Positions 45,258 to 56,192 of a DNA stretch of 64,000 bases are shown piece by piece. The DNA is taken from contig JAVIAB010000160.1 in the NCBI GenBank assembly GCA_032433765.1, positions 33,872,202 to 33,936,201 of the forward strand. Reading direction: 5' to 3'. Source of the stretch: Megaustenia siamemsis. Its lineage: Eukaryota; Mollusca; Gastropoda; Stylommatophora; Ariophantidae. The position numbers were made by a program, and so were the translations under genes. The notes below the pieces were generated by a model that saw only the letters and a program-made list of their open reading frames with translations, made no database searches and was not told the origin of the DNA. Each line of letters opens with the position of its first letter. The first letter of the stretch is position 1.

Positions 45258-45790
45258 CATGATGCAGAATGGCTCAGGCAAAAGCAGCTTTCCAGAAAAT
45301 GAGGAAGATACTATGCAATCCATTTTTGACAATAGAAACAAGAAAAAGAGTTCTCAAATGTTATGCAGAGCCAGTCTTAACATATGGATGTGAATCATGG
45401 ACAAAAGGACAACAGACAAGAAAATCACTGGAGTCTGTAGAAATGTGGTTTTACAGAAGAATGTTGAGAATACCATGGACAGCTAAGAAGAGTAATGAAA
45501 ATGTTCTGAAAGAAGTCAAAGCAAAAAGAGAGCTAATTTCCAATATTAGGAAGAAACAATCATCATTTTTTTGCCATGTAATGAGAAGAGAACAACTGGA
45601 ATATATTGTAGCAACTGATAAAATTGAGGGACGAAGAGATAGAGGGAAGCAAAGCGAGAAAATACCAGACAGCTTAAGAGAATGACTTGCAGAAGGTCAA
45701 CAACAGAAATTATAAAAAACTGTCGAGATCGAAAGTTCTGGGGAGACATGATCACCTACGCTAGTAGGCCCTGTACTTGATGATGCTGTT
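45258..45790 (+). mobile_element. LINE A C-terminal region
   Basis: One open frame of 138 codons: MAQAKAAFQKMRKILCNPFL, CYAEPVLTYGCESWTKGQQT, WFYRRMLRIPWTAKKSNENV, VKAKRELISNIRKKQSSFFC, GRRDRGKQSEKIPDSLRE and TGA. A further frame parallels the C-terminus. The 3' tail at 45775-45800 is TGATGATG-like. This is the longest LINE A frame in the window. Confidence 0.9.
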
Positions 45791-45909
45791 GATGATGGCT
45801 GGGGACACCTAAACACATGGTTGCCTGTGTGAAAATATGAAAAAGTAATATTCACACAAAATCCAATTTTGGGACTTCTCTAGAGATATATTGAAACACT
45901 GTTCATCTG

Positions 45910-46002
45910 AATGGACAAGACAGGTACAATGGACAGGACAGGTACAATGGACAGGACAGGTACAATGGACAAGACAGGTACAATGGACAGGACAGGTACA
46001 AT
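45910..46002. repeat. 18-bp tandem repeat, about 5 copies
   Basis: Unit acaggacaggtacaatgg. Reads as VHCTCP repeats on minus; not a gene. Confidence 0.95.
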
Positions 46003-46224
46003 CCACTCAGCCACACACTCTCTTGTTTCTTAAATGAAGCCACATTCATTCTGGACCTTCTTGTTGAGAGGCCAAAGTCTTACCTCTAAGCAAACCTAGT
46101 TGTTCTTCACCCCTCTACATCAAGTTCCCAACAATTTCTTTATCTAAATTATTCTTTATTCTTCAATCAAGATTGTGTTCCATTTTACTAAACAAGCTGC
46201 CAATTCTTCTTTGAGTTTTGCCCC

Positions 46225-46515
46225 ATTTTGACCTCTCTCCAAAGTCCATCTTAAAAGACATGAAATAGTCTAGGCGCACCATTGTTTTACAGCAAGCTGT
46301 GATATCTGCACCCTTTGAACCAACACAACTTTAGCAAGACATTTTTGTATTACTTTGATCCCTTCTTGGCCAGACTAATTTACTTTGATCCCTTCTTGGC
46401 CAGACTAATTTACTTTGATCCCTTCTTGGCCAGACTAATTGGTCCCATGTCTCCAAGTTGACTATGGGAGAGTGGGTTTTGATCAGCTGTGGTTCACTGA
46501 ACCTGACACAATTAG
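46225..46515. repeat. Repeat D copy 8 with internal triplication
   Basis: agctgtgatatctgcaccct and ttgatcagctgtggttcactg place it in family D. A 30-bp segment (tttactttgatcccttcttg + gccagactaa) is present three times in a row at 46352-46440. Confidence 0.75.
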
Positions 46516-46560
46516 TCAGAACCTGTTGACAATAAATCCAAAAAAAATGTATATTCTCAC

Positions 46561-46659
46561 CTGCATCTTCAGATTCCAGATATCTAGGAACTGTACCAGG
46601 GTTTGTTAATGAAGCCCGGATGAAAGACGCTAAACAGAGTGCTGATACTATTATAAATC
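46561..46659 (-). CDS. ZDHHC21: Palmitoyltransferase ZDHHC21-like, TM2/DPG exon
   Basis: After a T-rich tract and TTCTCAG the minus strand encodes FIIVSALCLASFIRASLTNP, then GTVPRYLESEDA. The second transmembrane helix is followed by RASLTNPG, the counterpart of RASITDPG in vertebrate ZDHHC21 and of the DPG motif that DHHC enzymes carry just inside the membrane. Here DPG is NPG. It enters in phase 1, joining FYG of the previous exon, and leaves in phase 1 at GCAG|GTGAGAA. 99 bp, frame intact. The neighbouring introns hold LINE I and repeat D. Confidence 0.9.
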
Positions 46660-46699
46660 CTGAGAAGAAAAAAAAACATTCATATATAAATCCTTCGTT

Positions 46700-47365
46700 C
46701 CAGTCATTCAGCCAATGACTACTAAGGGAATCTCTCTCTCTCTCTCTCTGAGATCAAGACTCAATCAGAGTAGGATTCCACACTCTCTTGTGAAGTCAGC
46801 TATCTGTTTAAGTGATTCGATTGCCCCATATAGTTTCTCTTCCAGGGAGGTGGGTGTAGACCACATTGCTCTTCTCAGGTCTGTGTACTGGGGGCAATCC
46901 TGTAGAACATGTTTTGTAGTCATATTGTCGACTGTTCAGTGGCATAGGCTGGTTGTACCTATTTTGAATTTGGTGAACATGTGATTTCTCATTCTATTGT
47001 GGCCAGTGTGTAGGCGAAGTATGATGACTTGATCCCTCCTTGATAGTTGGTGGTATCCATCCCTCTCGTTATGCTTTGGGTGTTCTCGTTTCCATTTTTC
47101 ATGGTACTGACCTTTGAGGATGGATTTGGCTTTATCATAACTGAGCGGATGGTTCTCTTGTGGCAATCTCCCTCCCTCTTTAGCTAATTTGTATGCGCGT
47201 TCGTTCCCATGTATATTACAGTGTAATGGTATCCACTTAATTACTACTCTCTGGAAGTTACTGCATAGTTGGTCCAGGGTTGTTCTCAAGTCATCTAGTT
47301 CATTGTTTTTGTGGCTTTTTAGAGCTGTTAATACTGACAGCGCATCAGCAGAATCACCCATTTAT
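46700..47365 (-). mobile_element. LINE I: RNase H and C-terminal tail
   Basis: The minus frame of 141 codons encodes ADALSVLTALKSHKNNELDD (RNase H interior) and VVIKWIPLHCNIHGNERAYK, which holds GNERA where GNExAD is expected. It continues with LRLHTGHNRMRNHMFTKFKI. In a second frame come VLQDCPQYTDLRRAMW and a tail to the 3' block at 46745-46790, and the (GA)n end is at 46730. Typical of Jockey/I-group LINEs with a terminal RNase H. Confidence 0.85.
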
Positions 47366-47379
47366 TGTGCATGTTATTA

Positions 47380-47690
47380 AGGGAAGTAATGCTCTCTTCA
47401 TCATCCATCCCTAGAAGGACATTAAGTGGGAGTAAATATGTTGTGTTGTAGTTTATGGTAGAACTGTGATATTTGCACATTTCATCCCAACACATCTGAC
47501 TTCAGCATGTTATTTTGAAGTACCGGGTTGTTTTCCCTCTTCGATCCCTACTCGCTTGGCCAGACTAGACTGGTTAGTCTGTTTCTGGAGGCACTGTGAA
47601 GAGGTGGAGTAGGGTCTGGGTGATTTTGGTTCACCGATCCTGGTGCAGGTCATCAGCTGTGGGTCGCTGACAGCTTCCAACTCTGCTTCT
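47380..47690. repeat. Repeat D copy 9, nearly complete
   Basis: From ctcttcatcatccatcccta through cgcttggccagactagactgg to gctgtgggtcgctgacagc. One of the best copies for a consensus. Confidence 0.85.
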
Positions 47691-47699
47691 GTAAGTATG

Positions 47700-48900
47700 A
47701 TTGTCCCACTAGTAAAACAAACTAAAGAGAAAAACTGGATATAAACTCAGATAGTAGACTCATTAGTCTAGTATGGCTGCCTCAATGGGCATGGCAAGTC
47801 AGACTAAAACAACTTATGCATTGCAGAAAAGTCAAAAGAAATGAAAGACTAGGGAAGGAAAAGAAATAACAATGTTACGATGTTATGTGCTTGTACAGAT
47901 ATACAAAAAGTAAGCATGATTGTGGTTGTAAAATATATATGGTTCTCATCTGAGCAAAAATAATAATCAACAAAGGTTATGAAAGACCCTGGTATCACTG
48001 CAAATGAAGTAAATTCCATAATACAACAAAGGTGTACTATATGAAATCAATGTGACCTGTGAATTAAATATAATTAATGAAAGCAGAATCTGACCAACTA
48101 CTGAATCTAAATGTGGTCCAAAGAAAACAGCAACAGCTTCAAGGTTACCATGCAGTTGCTAAAGTTCATTGTTCTAAAGACTAAAGAGATCATCAGCATC
48201 ACTGTTAGATATGAACATAATAATTAAAAACATCAAGTTTCTATTAAATTCTTGTAAAAAAGAACGGGTGCACACTGAATCAATTCTAAAATAATTTTAA
48301 AGGATTTATAGATACTGAAATAAACAACAATCATTAAAAACATTTGTAATCTAAAATAAAAAACTCAAGCTCAATGAAAAAGAAAAGTGTGCTTATAATA
48401 TGCTGATCATCTACACATTTTAGGTATGCGGACAGACATCTATATTTCCCATTAAAAATTCTGGTACCAATTTCAGGCTAAGGGAACCTTGTATTCTTGT
48501 CCTCAGTAAACCAGCTTACTAACCACTCCACTACTGTGTTCAGGGCCAGAAAGAACCCATTCTTAAATTATGAAACAAGAAATATATATAACAAGATAAT
48601 AAACATCATTCCACATTTTTTAACAGTAAACCTATATGAGACCATCCAAAAAAAAACCATTACAAAGCCAAAAAAAAAATATTTACACATCAATTTTAGT
48701 TGTTAAAATTGTAATACTTTTACTATTGCTTTAACAGTATTATATATTCATGTATTTATTAACATGTTGGTCAAAGAAACATATACCTTTAAATAATTCC
48801 TACTTTTAAAATCATTATTCAGCGTACTTACTTTCCTGTACAACAATGCCTTTTTATTTAACTACATGAGAATTATTTTCACACAATTTATAGAAGTGAA
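47700..48900 (-). other. AT-rich intron of ZDHHC21-like gene
   Basis: No exon, RNA or repeat family recognised. Confidence 0.45.
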
Positions 48901-48904
48901 AAAA

Positions 48905-49157
48905 AATAAAGAGCCCCATCACGCCAAGTAGCGTAAAGGGAATATGGTGTTAGTGACCATAATTTTTATAGACCTGCACATGATTTTTGGGGTAATGTAG
49001 TCGGTACTACGCCCGTGCCGCTTTACTTTCCTAGAACAAAATCTGGTACCCATTTAAGGCTGTGTGAACCCGGAAGCCATCAATCAGGATCGAACCCAAC
49101 CTCTTGTCCTTTGTTAACTAACCAGTTAACTAACCACTGAGCTATCGCGGCTCTCAA
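48905..49157 (-). repeat. SINE1, full length (1B type)
   Basis: Complement shows caagtagcgtaaagggaata, gatttttggggtaatgtagt, ggatcgaaccc (B box) and aaccactgagctatcgcggc (5' head). Confidence 0.9.
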
Positions 49158-49384
49158 ATTTATAGAAGACTTGTAGAAAAAAAACAGTCTGTAATCTCCT
49201 TACAAATGCTGTGTAAGTACTTACAAGTCCAGTTTTTTTTAAATAAAACTTCCTATAAATTAAAGAAATTCTTACCATGAGAGGAGATAGTAGAATAGAT
49301 TTAAATTCTTATAATAAAAAATGTATACAGAATAAATGTTTACCAAGACAATAAATTATCATAAAAAGTAAAAAAGAAACTAAC

Positions 49385-49652
49385 GGTACCTTCCACACTT
49401 TGCTAGACGTATAGGAATATGGTGTTAATAACTACATTTTTTTATGACCACGCCACGTTTTTGGGTGATGTGGTCGGTATCACGCCAGGTCACTTTTACT
49501 TCCAAGAAAAATCCTGGGAACAATTTTAGAGGCTGGGTGAACCACGAAGCCAAGTTGGTCCAAAAAAAAATCCACCACTTCTGGGAATCAAATTCGGACC
49601 CTTCTGATCAGGAAGTGAACACACTAATCACTCAGCCACCGAGACCTCAATA
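49385..49652 (-). repeat. SINE1, full length (1A type)
   Basis: Complement shows cgtataggaatatggtgtta, ttttgggtgatgtggtcggt, gaggctgggtgaaccacgaag and the head tctgatcaggaagtgaacac ... cactcagccaccgag. Confidence 0.88.
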
Positions 49653-49869
49653 CTCATAAAGTTTAACTTTAGTTTGTATAATAAAGAATTGAAGCAGAGG
49701 TTAATCAATCCTTAAAATCACGATGAGGATTATAAACAATTAACATTCATAAAAAGGTATTATTTCTTACTAGAAAGAATTTATATAAAGGACAAATTCT
49801 AAAATTGAGGAATAATTTATAAGAATAATAGGTTAATTTAACAATTATAGGGTTTATTTTAAGTCTTAC
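49653..49869 (-). other. ZDHHC21-like intron, 5' side
   Basis: Immediately downstream of the first exon's donor; AT-rich, no feature. Confidence 0.45.
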
Positions 49870-50104
49870 CATAGAACATCAGTCCAGATATGTACCCGTC
49901 CGCATATCCAGGAATAAGGATTATAAACAACGTAGAAAATGTACCATAAATCCAGTAAGCAAGAATTATTGAAGCATATGTCTGGCCTTCTTTATCTCTT
50001 ACAAAATGAATCCTTCCTATCAATGGGATCTTCATGGAATTATATGGAATGTCATTATCTTCATCAAATGCTAAGATTTTCGTCATATTCTCAATATTAA
50101 TCAT
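49870..50104 (-). CDS. ZDHHC21: Palmitoyltransferase ZDHHC21-like, first coding exon
   Basis: The minus frame from ATG at 50104 encodes MINIENMTKILAFDEDNDIP, then KIPLIGRIHFVRDKEG, TYASIILAYWIYGTFSTLFI and ADGYISGLMFYG. RIHFVxD, the helix after it and the GxIxG...FYG end match the N-terminus of vertebrate ZDHHC21, which starts MGLRIHFVVD. The animal here would have about 25 extra residues before that point. It ends in phase 1 at TATG|GTAAGAC. The ATG at 50104 is preferred because the frame upstream uses only a TTG. A CAG just before it leaves open an acceptor and an upstream exon. Exons follow on the minus strand at 46561, 44602, 42595, 39361 and 33198. Confidence 0.85.
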
Positions 50105-50402
50105 TTTCTGCAACAGTCTTGAACTATTCTATCTTCCTTTATCACAGTATATAAAACAATATATATACACAGCATAGTTTACTTTATATTACTGCATGGC
50201 TTGTTTCCTGTAATTCATTTTGTTACTTTTTGCACATCCAGATGATCTTGTCAAATGAGGTAACCTACTAGAAATATACAATATTGGCATAAATACAATT
50301 TAATATAGAGAAGTTTGCTCCACAATGCACTTGTTACAAATAGCCACAAAGAAAGAATCCTGCCACATAAAGAAGATGGTGTTAATATCCAGATGTTGAG
50401 TT
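50105..50402 (-). promoter_or_regulatory. Upstream region of ZDHHC21-like gene
   Basis: AT-rich, without a CpG island or recognisable core promoter. The true transcription start may lie elsewhere. Confidence 0.2.
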
Positions 50403-50855
50403 ACTGTTATTGAGTTATTTGTGGGTCATCATCATTGCACTCTGAACATGTCCATAAGTGCTCAGATCCCCTCCTCAGCAAGTCCCGCAGTGTCCAGTGA
50501 CTGACGACTCCAGTTCTGTGTTGGTTAATTAGCCTTCTAACATGGCCACTAAGTTTCTGGCTGTGCCCATCTTAACTTCTATCGTTTTCATCTGAAGGAG
50601 TGATGTGGACTCATGGTTGTCGAAGTCCTGTGCCCTTCCCACATCTCTGAGGGCATTGATGATGTCCGCCCGATCCATTGGTTGACCGTCTTCAACGACA
50701 GCGCAGCTAGCTAATCTATCCGCTTTTTAATTTCCCTGTACCATCGCAGGTCCAGAGACGTAGACAAAGGTGACCTTACATATTTTTGACTTCTGCAATG
50801 ACTCTACCCATTGCATACTACAGATCCCGCCTCCACTTTTCTTATCCACATATAT
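50403..50855 (-). mobile_element. LINE C: RNase H end and tail
   Basis: Complement of the region encoding GHAGVRGNERADRLAS-type sequence (decayed near 50730), QPMDRADIINALRDVGRAQD (50640-50700) and the SECNDD tail (50420-50450). Same family as 775-1010 and 61250-62250. Confidence 0.8.
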
Positions 50856-50904
50856 ACAGAGATCCAGATATACGTATGAACATTAATACATGTTTGGGTA
50901 ATGT

Positions 50905-51015
50905 GGTTAGCTCTACACCATTCTCTCTCTAATTTTGCATAAAATAATCTCTGGTACCCATATGGGGTGGGATGAAGAACCAAGAAACTAGTCGATCAAC
51001 AGATCAAGACCATCC
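50905..51015 (-). repeat. SINE1 remnant
   Basis: tttgggtaatgtggttagct, aatctctggtacccatatgg and a ggtgggatgaag block in SINE1 order. Weak. Confidence 0.35.
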
Positions 51016-51265
51016 TCTAGTCCTCAAGAGACTAGTTCCCTAGGAACTAATGACCTAATCATTAAAACGTAGATCTTAAAACCGTAATAGTGATTCACTC
51101 AGCTTTAAAGTGACAAACCATTTAACAAATTCTTTGTTTTTTTTAAACAAAATTAAAGCTTAATTTACTACTAGGTCTTGTTCTTAAGCACATAGTTAAC
51201 TATTGATATCAAGCTAAAATTAAGATTTTGGCCTAATTTATTTTGCCTTTTCTTTTACCAGTGTT

Positions 51266-51269
<4 letters not shown>

Positions 51270-51346
<77 letters not shown>
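51270..51346. repeat. (TA)n microsatellite, about 38 units
   Basis: Pure alternating TA, at the 3' edge of the Penelope-like element. Confidence 0.98.
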
Positions 51347-51347
<1 letters not shown>

Positions 51348-52560
51348 TAAAGCAAGGAGCCAGTGGTGGGATGTAACATATACTCCTACAAGGTATGGTG
51401 ACAGCTTTACACCAAAGGAACACAACAAAATACTGATGTTTCAACCTACATACTGCCTTTTTCAGAAAACAAGAACAAACGATGAAACAGTTAAATTCTA
51501 CCACATCTAGGATAAGCAGGACAGGTAAGTCAAGGAGAAGTATACAGAGGGATAAGAGATGAAGTGATGAAATGAGAGAGAGATGAGCTATATGGTGGAG
51601 GATTGATATGGGGAAATATATGAGACTTAACTTGTTGACAAAATCCGACTGCTCACAGTGAAAATGACTTGTCAAATACAAGTGGAAGGGCCTGCTGGTC
51701 AATCAGTTACAAGATTGGACTGGAGGTAAGTAGATTTACCACAAGAAGTGGAAATAGTTGTGAAGCAGTCAAGCATGGCATAGGTAATGACTAGAGATAC
51801 ATGAGGTGTGTTAAAGCCAACAAACCAACCAAACATTTCCCAGACACCCTAGTGTTAAATAAGGTGTGATATACAGACACAGAAAATCGCCTGAGGGAAT
51901 CACGTCAGGCAGTAGGGATCCAAAACATGGAGCAGGGGTAGGAAGAAAGGAGAAGAGAGAGGGGTGGGGAAACGAAAGGTAGATGGGAGTGAAAGGAGGG
52001 GGTGGAGGGTGGGGTAATGGATTACTTGTGAGAAATACATTGATGCTCCGTGGGGTGAGGCAACCCAGATGGGCGACCAGACGATTCTCTAAAGTGAATC
52101 AGCCGCGGCTGTCAAAAGAACATGACAACAGGCCAGTAACTAGGACATCCACCTTACACTGAGGGCCCTTAGAGTTGAAGTGGGATGCTATTGGGGTGCC
52201 TGCATCTTGAGTGATGTTATACAGATGTTCCTGGCATCTGGCCTGAGACGGCATCCTGATTCGCCTATGTAGGTCAACTTACATTCCTTACATGATGGCA
52301 AAGATAATGTTCCACGATGTACAAGTGACTCCCTCTCTGATCTCAAAAGGACCATTGGGGAAAAGAACTGTAACTGTCCAGAGGACGAGGTTACAAGTTT
52401 TACATAGACTGCGATTGCAGCAGATCATACCCCAATGCCCGTTTTGGAGGGGGAAGAACAGGAAGACAGCTCCTGATAAGCATGTCACAGAATTTGCAAT
52501 CATGCTTGAAAGGCCACTAATGTGGGTTGGGGAAAAGTAGATGGGTGGTGGAGTCGGCGT
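51347..52560 (-). mobile_element. Penelope-like element: GIY-YIG endonuclease remnant and 3' region
   Basis: Minus strand, right to left: CNRSLCKTCNLVLWTVTVLF, PFEIREGVTCTSWNIIFAI, then after a frameshift CKECKLTYIGESGCRL. The last holds YIGE as the second half of a GIY-YIG nuclease motif, with the CKTC and CxxC-type cysteines that precede it in Penelope elements. Beyond the nuclease, at 51420-51470, is CTGAAAAAGGC...GAAAC, a degraded hammerhead-like block. The RT is missing or unrecognisable. The element ends at the (TA)n tract. Confidence 0.65.
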
Positions 52561-53287
52561 GAAGAATGGGGGAGGTAGCAGTAAATGATTCTGATCACCG
52601 CATGGTGGTGAGGGTGATGGGTGAGAGAAAGTACTACCCTGTCAGAGGGGGGAACGGATAGAGGGGGTGAGTGTTGTCTGCATATAATACATTTTTTTAC
52701 TGCGGGTTTGTCATCTCTCTTAATCTTAAAATCCCTCCTCAGGTGGCTAGAGTACTATTTACTGGTAATGATATTATAGTTAGTACATGATGATAGTTAA
52801 AATCTAAAAGAGTAGGCCATAAATACGGCTGCTGCCTGGGCAGAAATGTCAGGAAAAACTGAAAACCTACCCACACTGTGGGTCGTTCTACGGAGTTCGT
52901 GCATGTGGGCCAAGATTCTCCTTGGTTTTTTTCAAGGGGGATATCGGAGCACCCATTACCAATGGCATGGATTCAATCTATCTGAAGTGCAGTGATGTTT
53001 TAATTTGAGCATTTTGCCAGGGCTAACAGGGAAGAAACCAGAAGTAGTCTAATAGGATACTGGACAACTTCAGACATTACTGACATAGAACTTGGCTCTA
53101 CTCACTCGGACAGGAAAACAAAATTAATTACAATACAATTTTATACAATTTTTAAAAAAATACATTAAATATGATTTCTTCTAAGCATCAATCTTAAGTC
53201 CTGACTTACTATTATATTCTATTGACTCATTGGCTTGGCTTAACTATAATATTCAATTATTCATTAAATTATATTATGAGTAGTAAT
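52561..53287. other. Unassigned, with a SINE3 scrap
   Basis: gtaggccataaatacggctg + ctgcctgggcag at 52815-52850 resembles the body of SINE3 (45120-45145). The rest is unassigned. Confidence 0.4.
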
Positions 53288-53848
53288 TCATTTTGGGTAA
53301 TTTCCTAGTTTGATCAGATATAGTATTTCAGTTTGGAAGAGTGATGTCCCCTAAAATATGTCTGCCAAAATACAGTGGTTCTACGCATTCTTGGCGTTGG
53401 GGTCATTACGCCGATTGGTAATCAACCGCACAATTCCCTTTGATCAGAAGATCATAATTAGGCCGAGTGGCGTCGTTTTTGTCACGCGTTATAATATATT
53501 TATAAATATTGAACACTAAAGCTAAACCTAACCCCTGGACCCAACGCCCAATCAACAGATACTCCGAAATGATTACATGCCAGCGTAATGACCCAACGCC
53601 AAGAATGCGTAGAACCACTGTATTTTGGCAGACATATTTTAGGGGACATCACTCTTCCAAACTGAAAGACTATATCTGATCAAACTAGGAAATTACCGGG
53701 AATTGTGCGGTTGATTACCAATCGCCGTAATGACCCCAACGCCAAGAATGCGTAGAACCACTGTATTTTGGCAGACATATTTTAGGGGACATCACTCTTC
53801 CAAACTGAAATACTATATCTGATCAAACTAGGAAATTACCTCATTTTG
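53288..53848. mobile_element. Foldback element with 143-bp arms and 8-bp TSD
   Basis: Left arm 53296-53438 and right arm 53698-53840 are inverted copies, nearly identical (one mismatch noticed in the inner part). Outer ends are ggtaatttcc and ggaaattacc. A third copy of most of an arm lies at 53583-53697, directly repeated with respect to the right arm. The element is flanked by tcattttg at 53288-53295 and 53841-53848. An inner sequence cagtggttct resembles hAT transposon termini, and 8-bp duplications fit hAT. No transposase. Confidence 0.9.
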
Positions 53849-54560
53849 TTAGTAATTATTTATACTTATTATTCATAACTATTAATTAATTAAATTAATT
53901 TAATTTAGAAATTCAATTCTGAATTCATAGTGACTAGTGCAGTGAATTTGAATTCAGTCACTCAGTCACTGAATTCAATCAATATTTTACATCAATTAAT
54001 TAATATATATTTATAATATATATATAATATATAATTATAAATTAAAATAAAATTGAAAATTGGCTTGCACTTGCAGCTTTGACTGAGTTCACTGAGCTTA
54101 CTTACGTGATTTATAAAAATTAATGAAATTTAAAAAAAAAAAAACAGTACCATGTGTTAGCTACAATGATAAATATTAACACAGTGCTCACTAGAATAAT
54201 ACTTCCTTCTTTGAACTTTCTAGGATGTGTTTTTTTTTATAACTGAAAACGTTCTGCCGTTCTGACCCAACATGATGATTACCCTGATGGAGGTAGGTAT
54301 TACCTACTTTCGTCGACCATTGGCGGCTACAGACTTCCGGGGTTTATCATCATCATGTGTCATCACCTCAAGCCCTCTTATCAAGTGTTTCCATCTTGTC
54401 TTTTGAGAATACGAACACACTTTGTGTTTTTCCTAGACATGTTGTTGTTTTTTTTTTTTCGGTCACACCCATCTCTGTCATTTTCTGTTTCATTTGAAAT
54501 ACTTACCTGGCCTTGTTTTCTTAACACAAGCATCATCTCTCCATACCTGTTCAACACCTA
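53849..54560. other. AT-rich DNA
   Basis: Short self-complementary TA-rich stretches at 53880-54050. No gene or family recognised. Confidence 0.45.
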
Positions 54561-54564
54561 TGCT

Positions 54565-55235
54565 GTGATCATCATCATGTGCCATACCGGTTGCTGTAGG
54601 TGATCATGTCCTTCCGCAATCTTCTATCCACCATGCATCGAATCAATTCTGTTGTTTACTGTTTTCCATATCATGACACCAAGCTCTGTGGTATTTTATC
54701 TTTTTGTCGTCCGCGATCTCTCTTTCCCTGTATTTTGCCAGTTGTAACCAAGTATTCCAACTTTTCTTTTCTCATGATGCGCCCAAAAAAGGTTGATTGT
54801 TTCTTTCTGATGTTTTTTTAGGAGTTCCTTTTTTGTGTTGGCGTCTTTGAGAATTTCCTTGTTGGTCATTCTAGCCGTCAAGGAAACTCACAACATTTTT
54901 TTCTGAGAAATCCCATCTCTGTGGTCTCTAATTGTCTTCCCATTTGTCTGTCTACTGTCCATGATTCGCTTCCATATGTCAGCATTGGCTCTATATAGCA
55001 CCGATGAATTCTCTTTCTCACTTCTATTGACATAGATATGTTGCATAAAACGTTTTTTTTCCCCCATTTTCTGAAATACTATCTTGGCCTGAGCTATTCT
55101 GTTTTTAATTTATGTGGTGCATCTTCCATCTGATGTTATTATTGTGCCCAAGTATTTGACTCGTTGCACTTGTTTCATGTTTGTCCAGTTTATTTTTCTG
55201 TTTCGCGACGGTGATAATTGTTTCTTCTATATGAC
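54565..55235 (-). mobile_element. LINE A-related copy, diverged
   Basis: The minus strand encodes, with frameshifts, RMTNKEILKDANTKKELLKK, HQKETINLFWAHHEKRK and a tail with GKERS. Near 54930-55130 it has the complement of YGSESWTVDRQTNGKTIRDH-like sequence. Related to LINE A in layout, with a (GAT)n end at 54565-54580. Confidence 0.6.
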
Positions 55236-55261
55236 AATTACTTCTTTTTTTTTCTTACTAT

Positions 55262-56192
55262 TCAGATCAGCTGTACTGATGCTATATTTACATTGAGACA
55301 ACTATGTGAAAAAGAACAATAGAATGTGACAGAAACCTAAATATAGTGTTTATAGATCAGGAAAAAGCGTTTGATCGTGTGGACAGGAACAAACTTTGGC
55401 AAACTTTAGATACCTACGGGGTAGCAGGACGACTACTAGATAATATAATGGCATTATATAAAAACTGTCAAAGTGTTGTTAGTACATCGGAAGGTCTGTC
55501 AGAATGGTTTCAGGTTACAACAGGTGTAAGACAAGGATGTGTCCTCTCACCACTCCTCTTCATCACATATATGGACAAAATAAATCAGGAAACAACCAAC
55601 AATAAGGAAAAATCAAATAATAACATAGAGGTAGAAAACTCCAACATTAACGAGCTACTATTCGCAGATGACCAATGCCTAATATATGAGGATGAAAACC
55701 TGCTACAACAGCATTTAACATCTCTAGATAAAAGCTGCACAAACTACAGTATGAAAATGAACACAGCAAAAACAGAGGCTATGAGAATAAGCAAATTAAG
55801 ACACCCATTAAACATTAAGATCAAAGATAAAGAAATAAAACAAGTAGAAGAATTTAAGTATTTGGGCACAATGTTCACAGAAGATGGAAAACTAGACAGA
55901 GAAATTGACATCAGAATACAAAAAGCAAATGCTGTCACATACCAGCTTTCACCATTGCTAAGACATCCAAACATTTCTATAGCAGCTAAACAACAAATAA
56001 TAAATAGCATTTTCATATCAACTTTGTGCTAAGAAAGTAAAACATGGACCCTTTCTAAATCACAATTAAGAAAGATAAATACATGTGAAATGCGATGCTT
56101 GTGAAAAGTAACAAACAACATAAGAAGAGATAAAATACCAAATGAAACCATAAGAAAAATGGTAGGAGCAAAACCCTGCCAAGAATATATAG
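55262..56192 (+). mobile_element. LINE F: reverse transcriptase, 5' part
   Basis: A 228-codon frame: VFIDQEKAFDRVDRNKLWQT (RT motif A, D and KAFD), VTTGVRQGCVLSPLLFITYM (motif B), NELLFADDQCLIYE (FADD, motif C), EFKYLGTMFTEDGKLD and QQIINSIFISTLC, then a stop. Continues to IRKMVGAKPCQEYI at 56190, where LINE E is inserted, and resumes at 58109. 5' truncated at about 55262. Confidence 0.93.

Noticed and set aside
51238..51702. 154-codon minus frame
   Set aside because: Runs through the (TA)n tract and the non-coding tail of the Penelope-like element.
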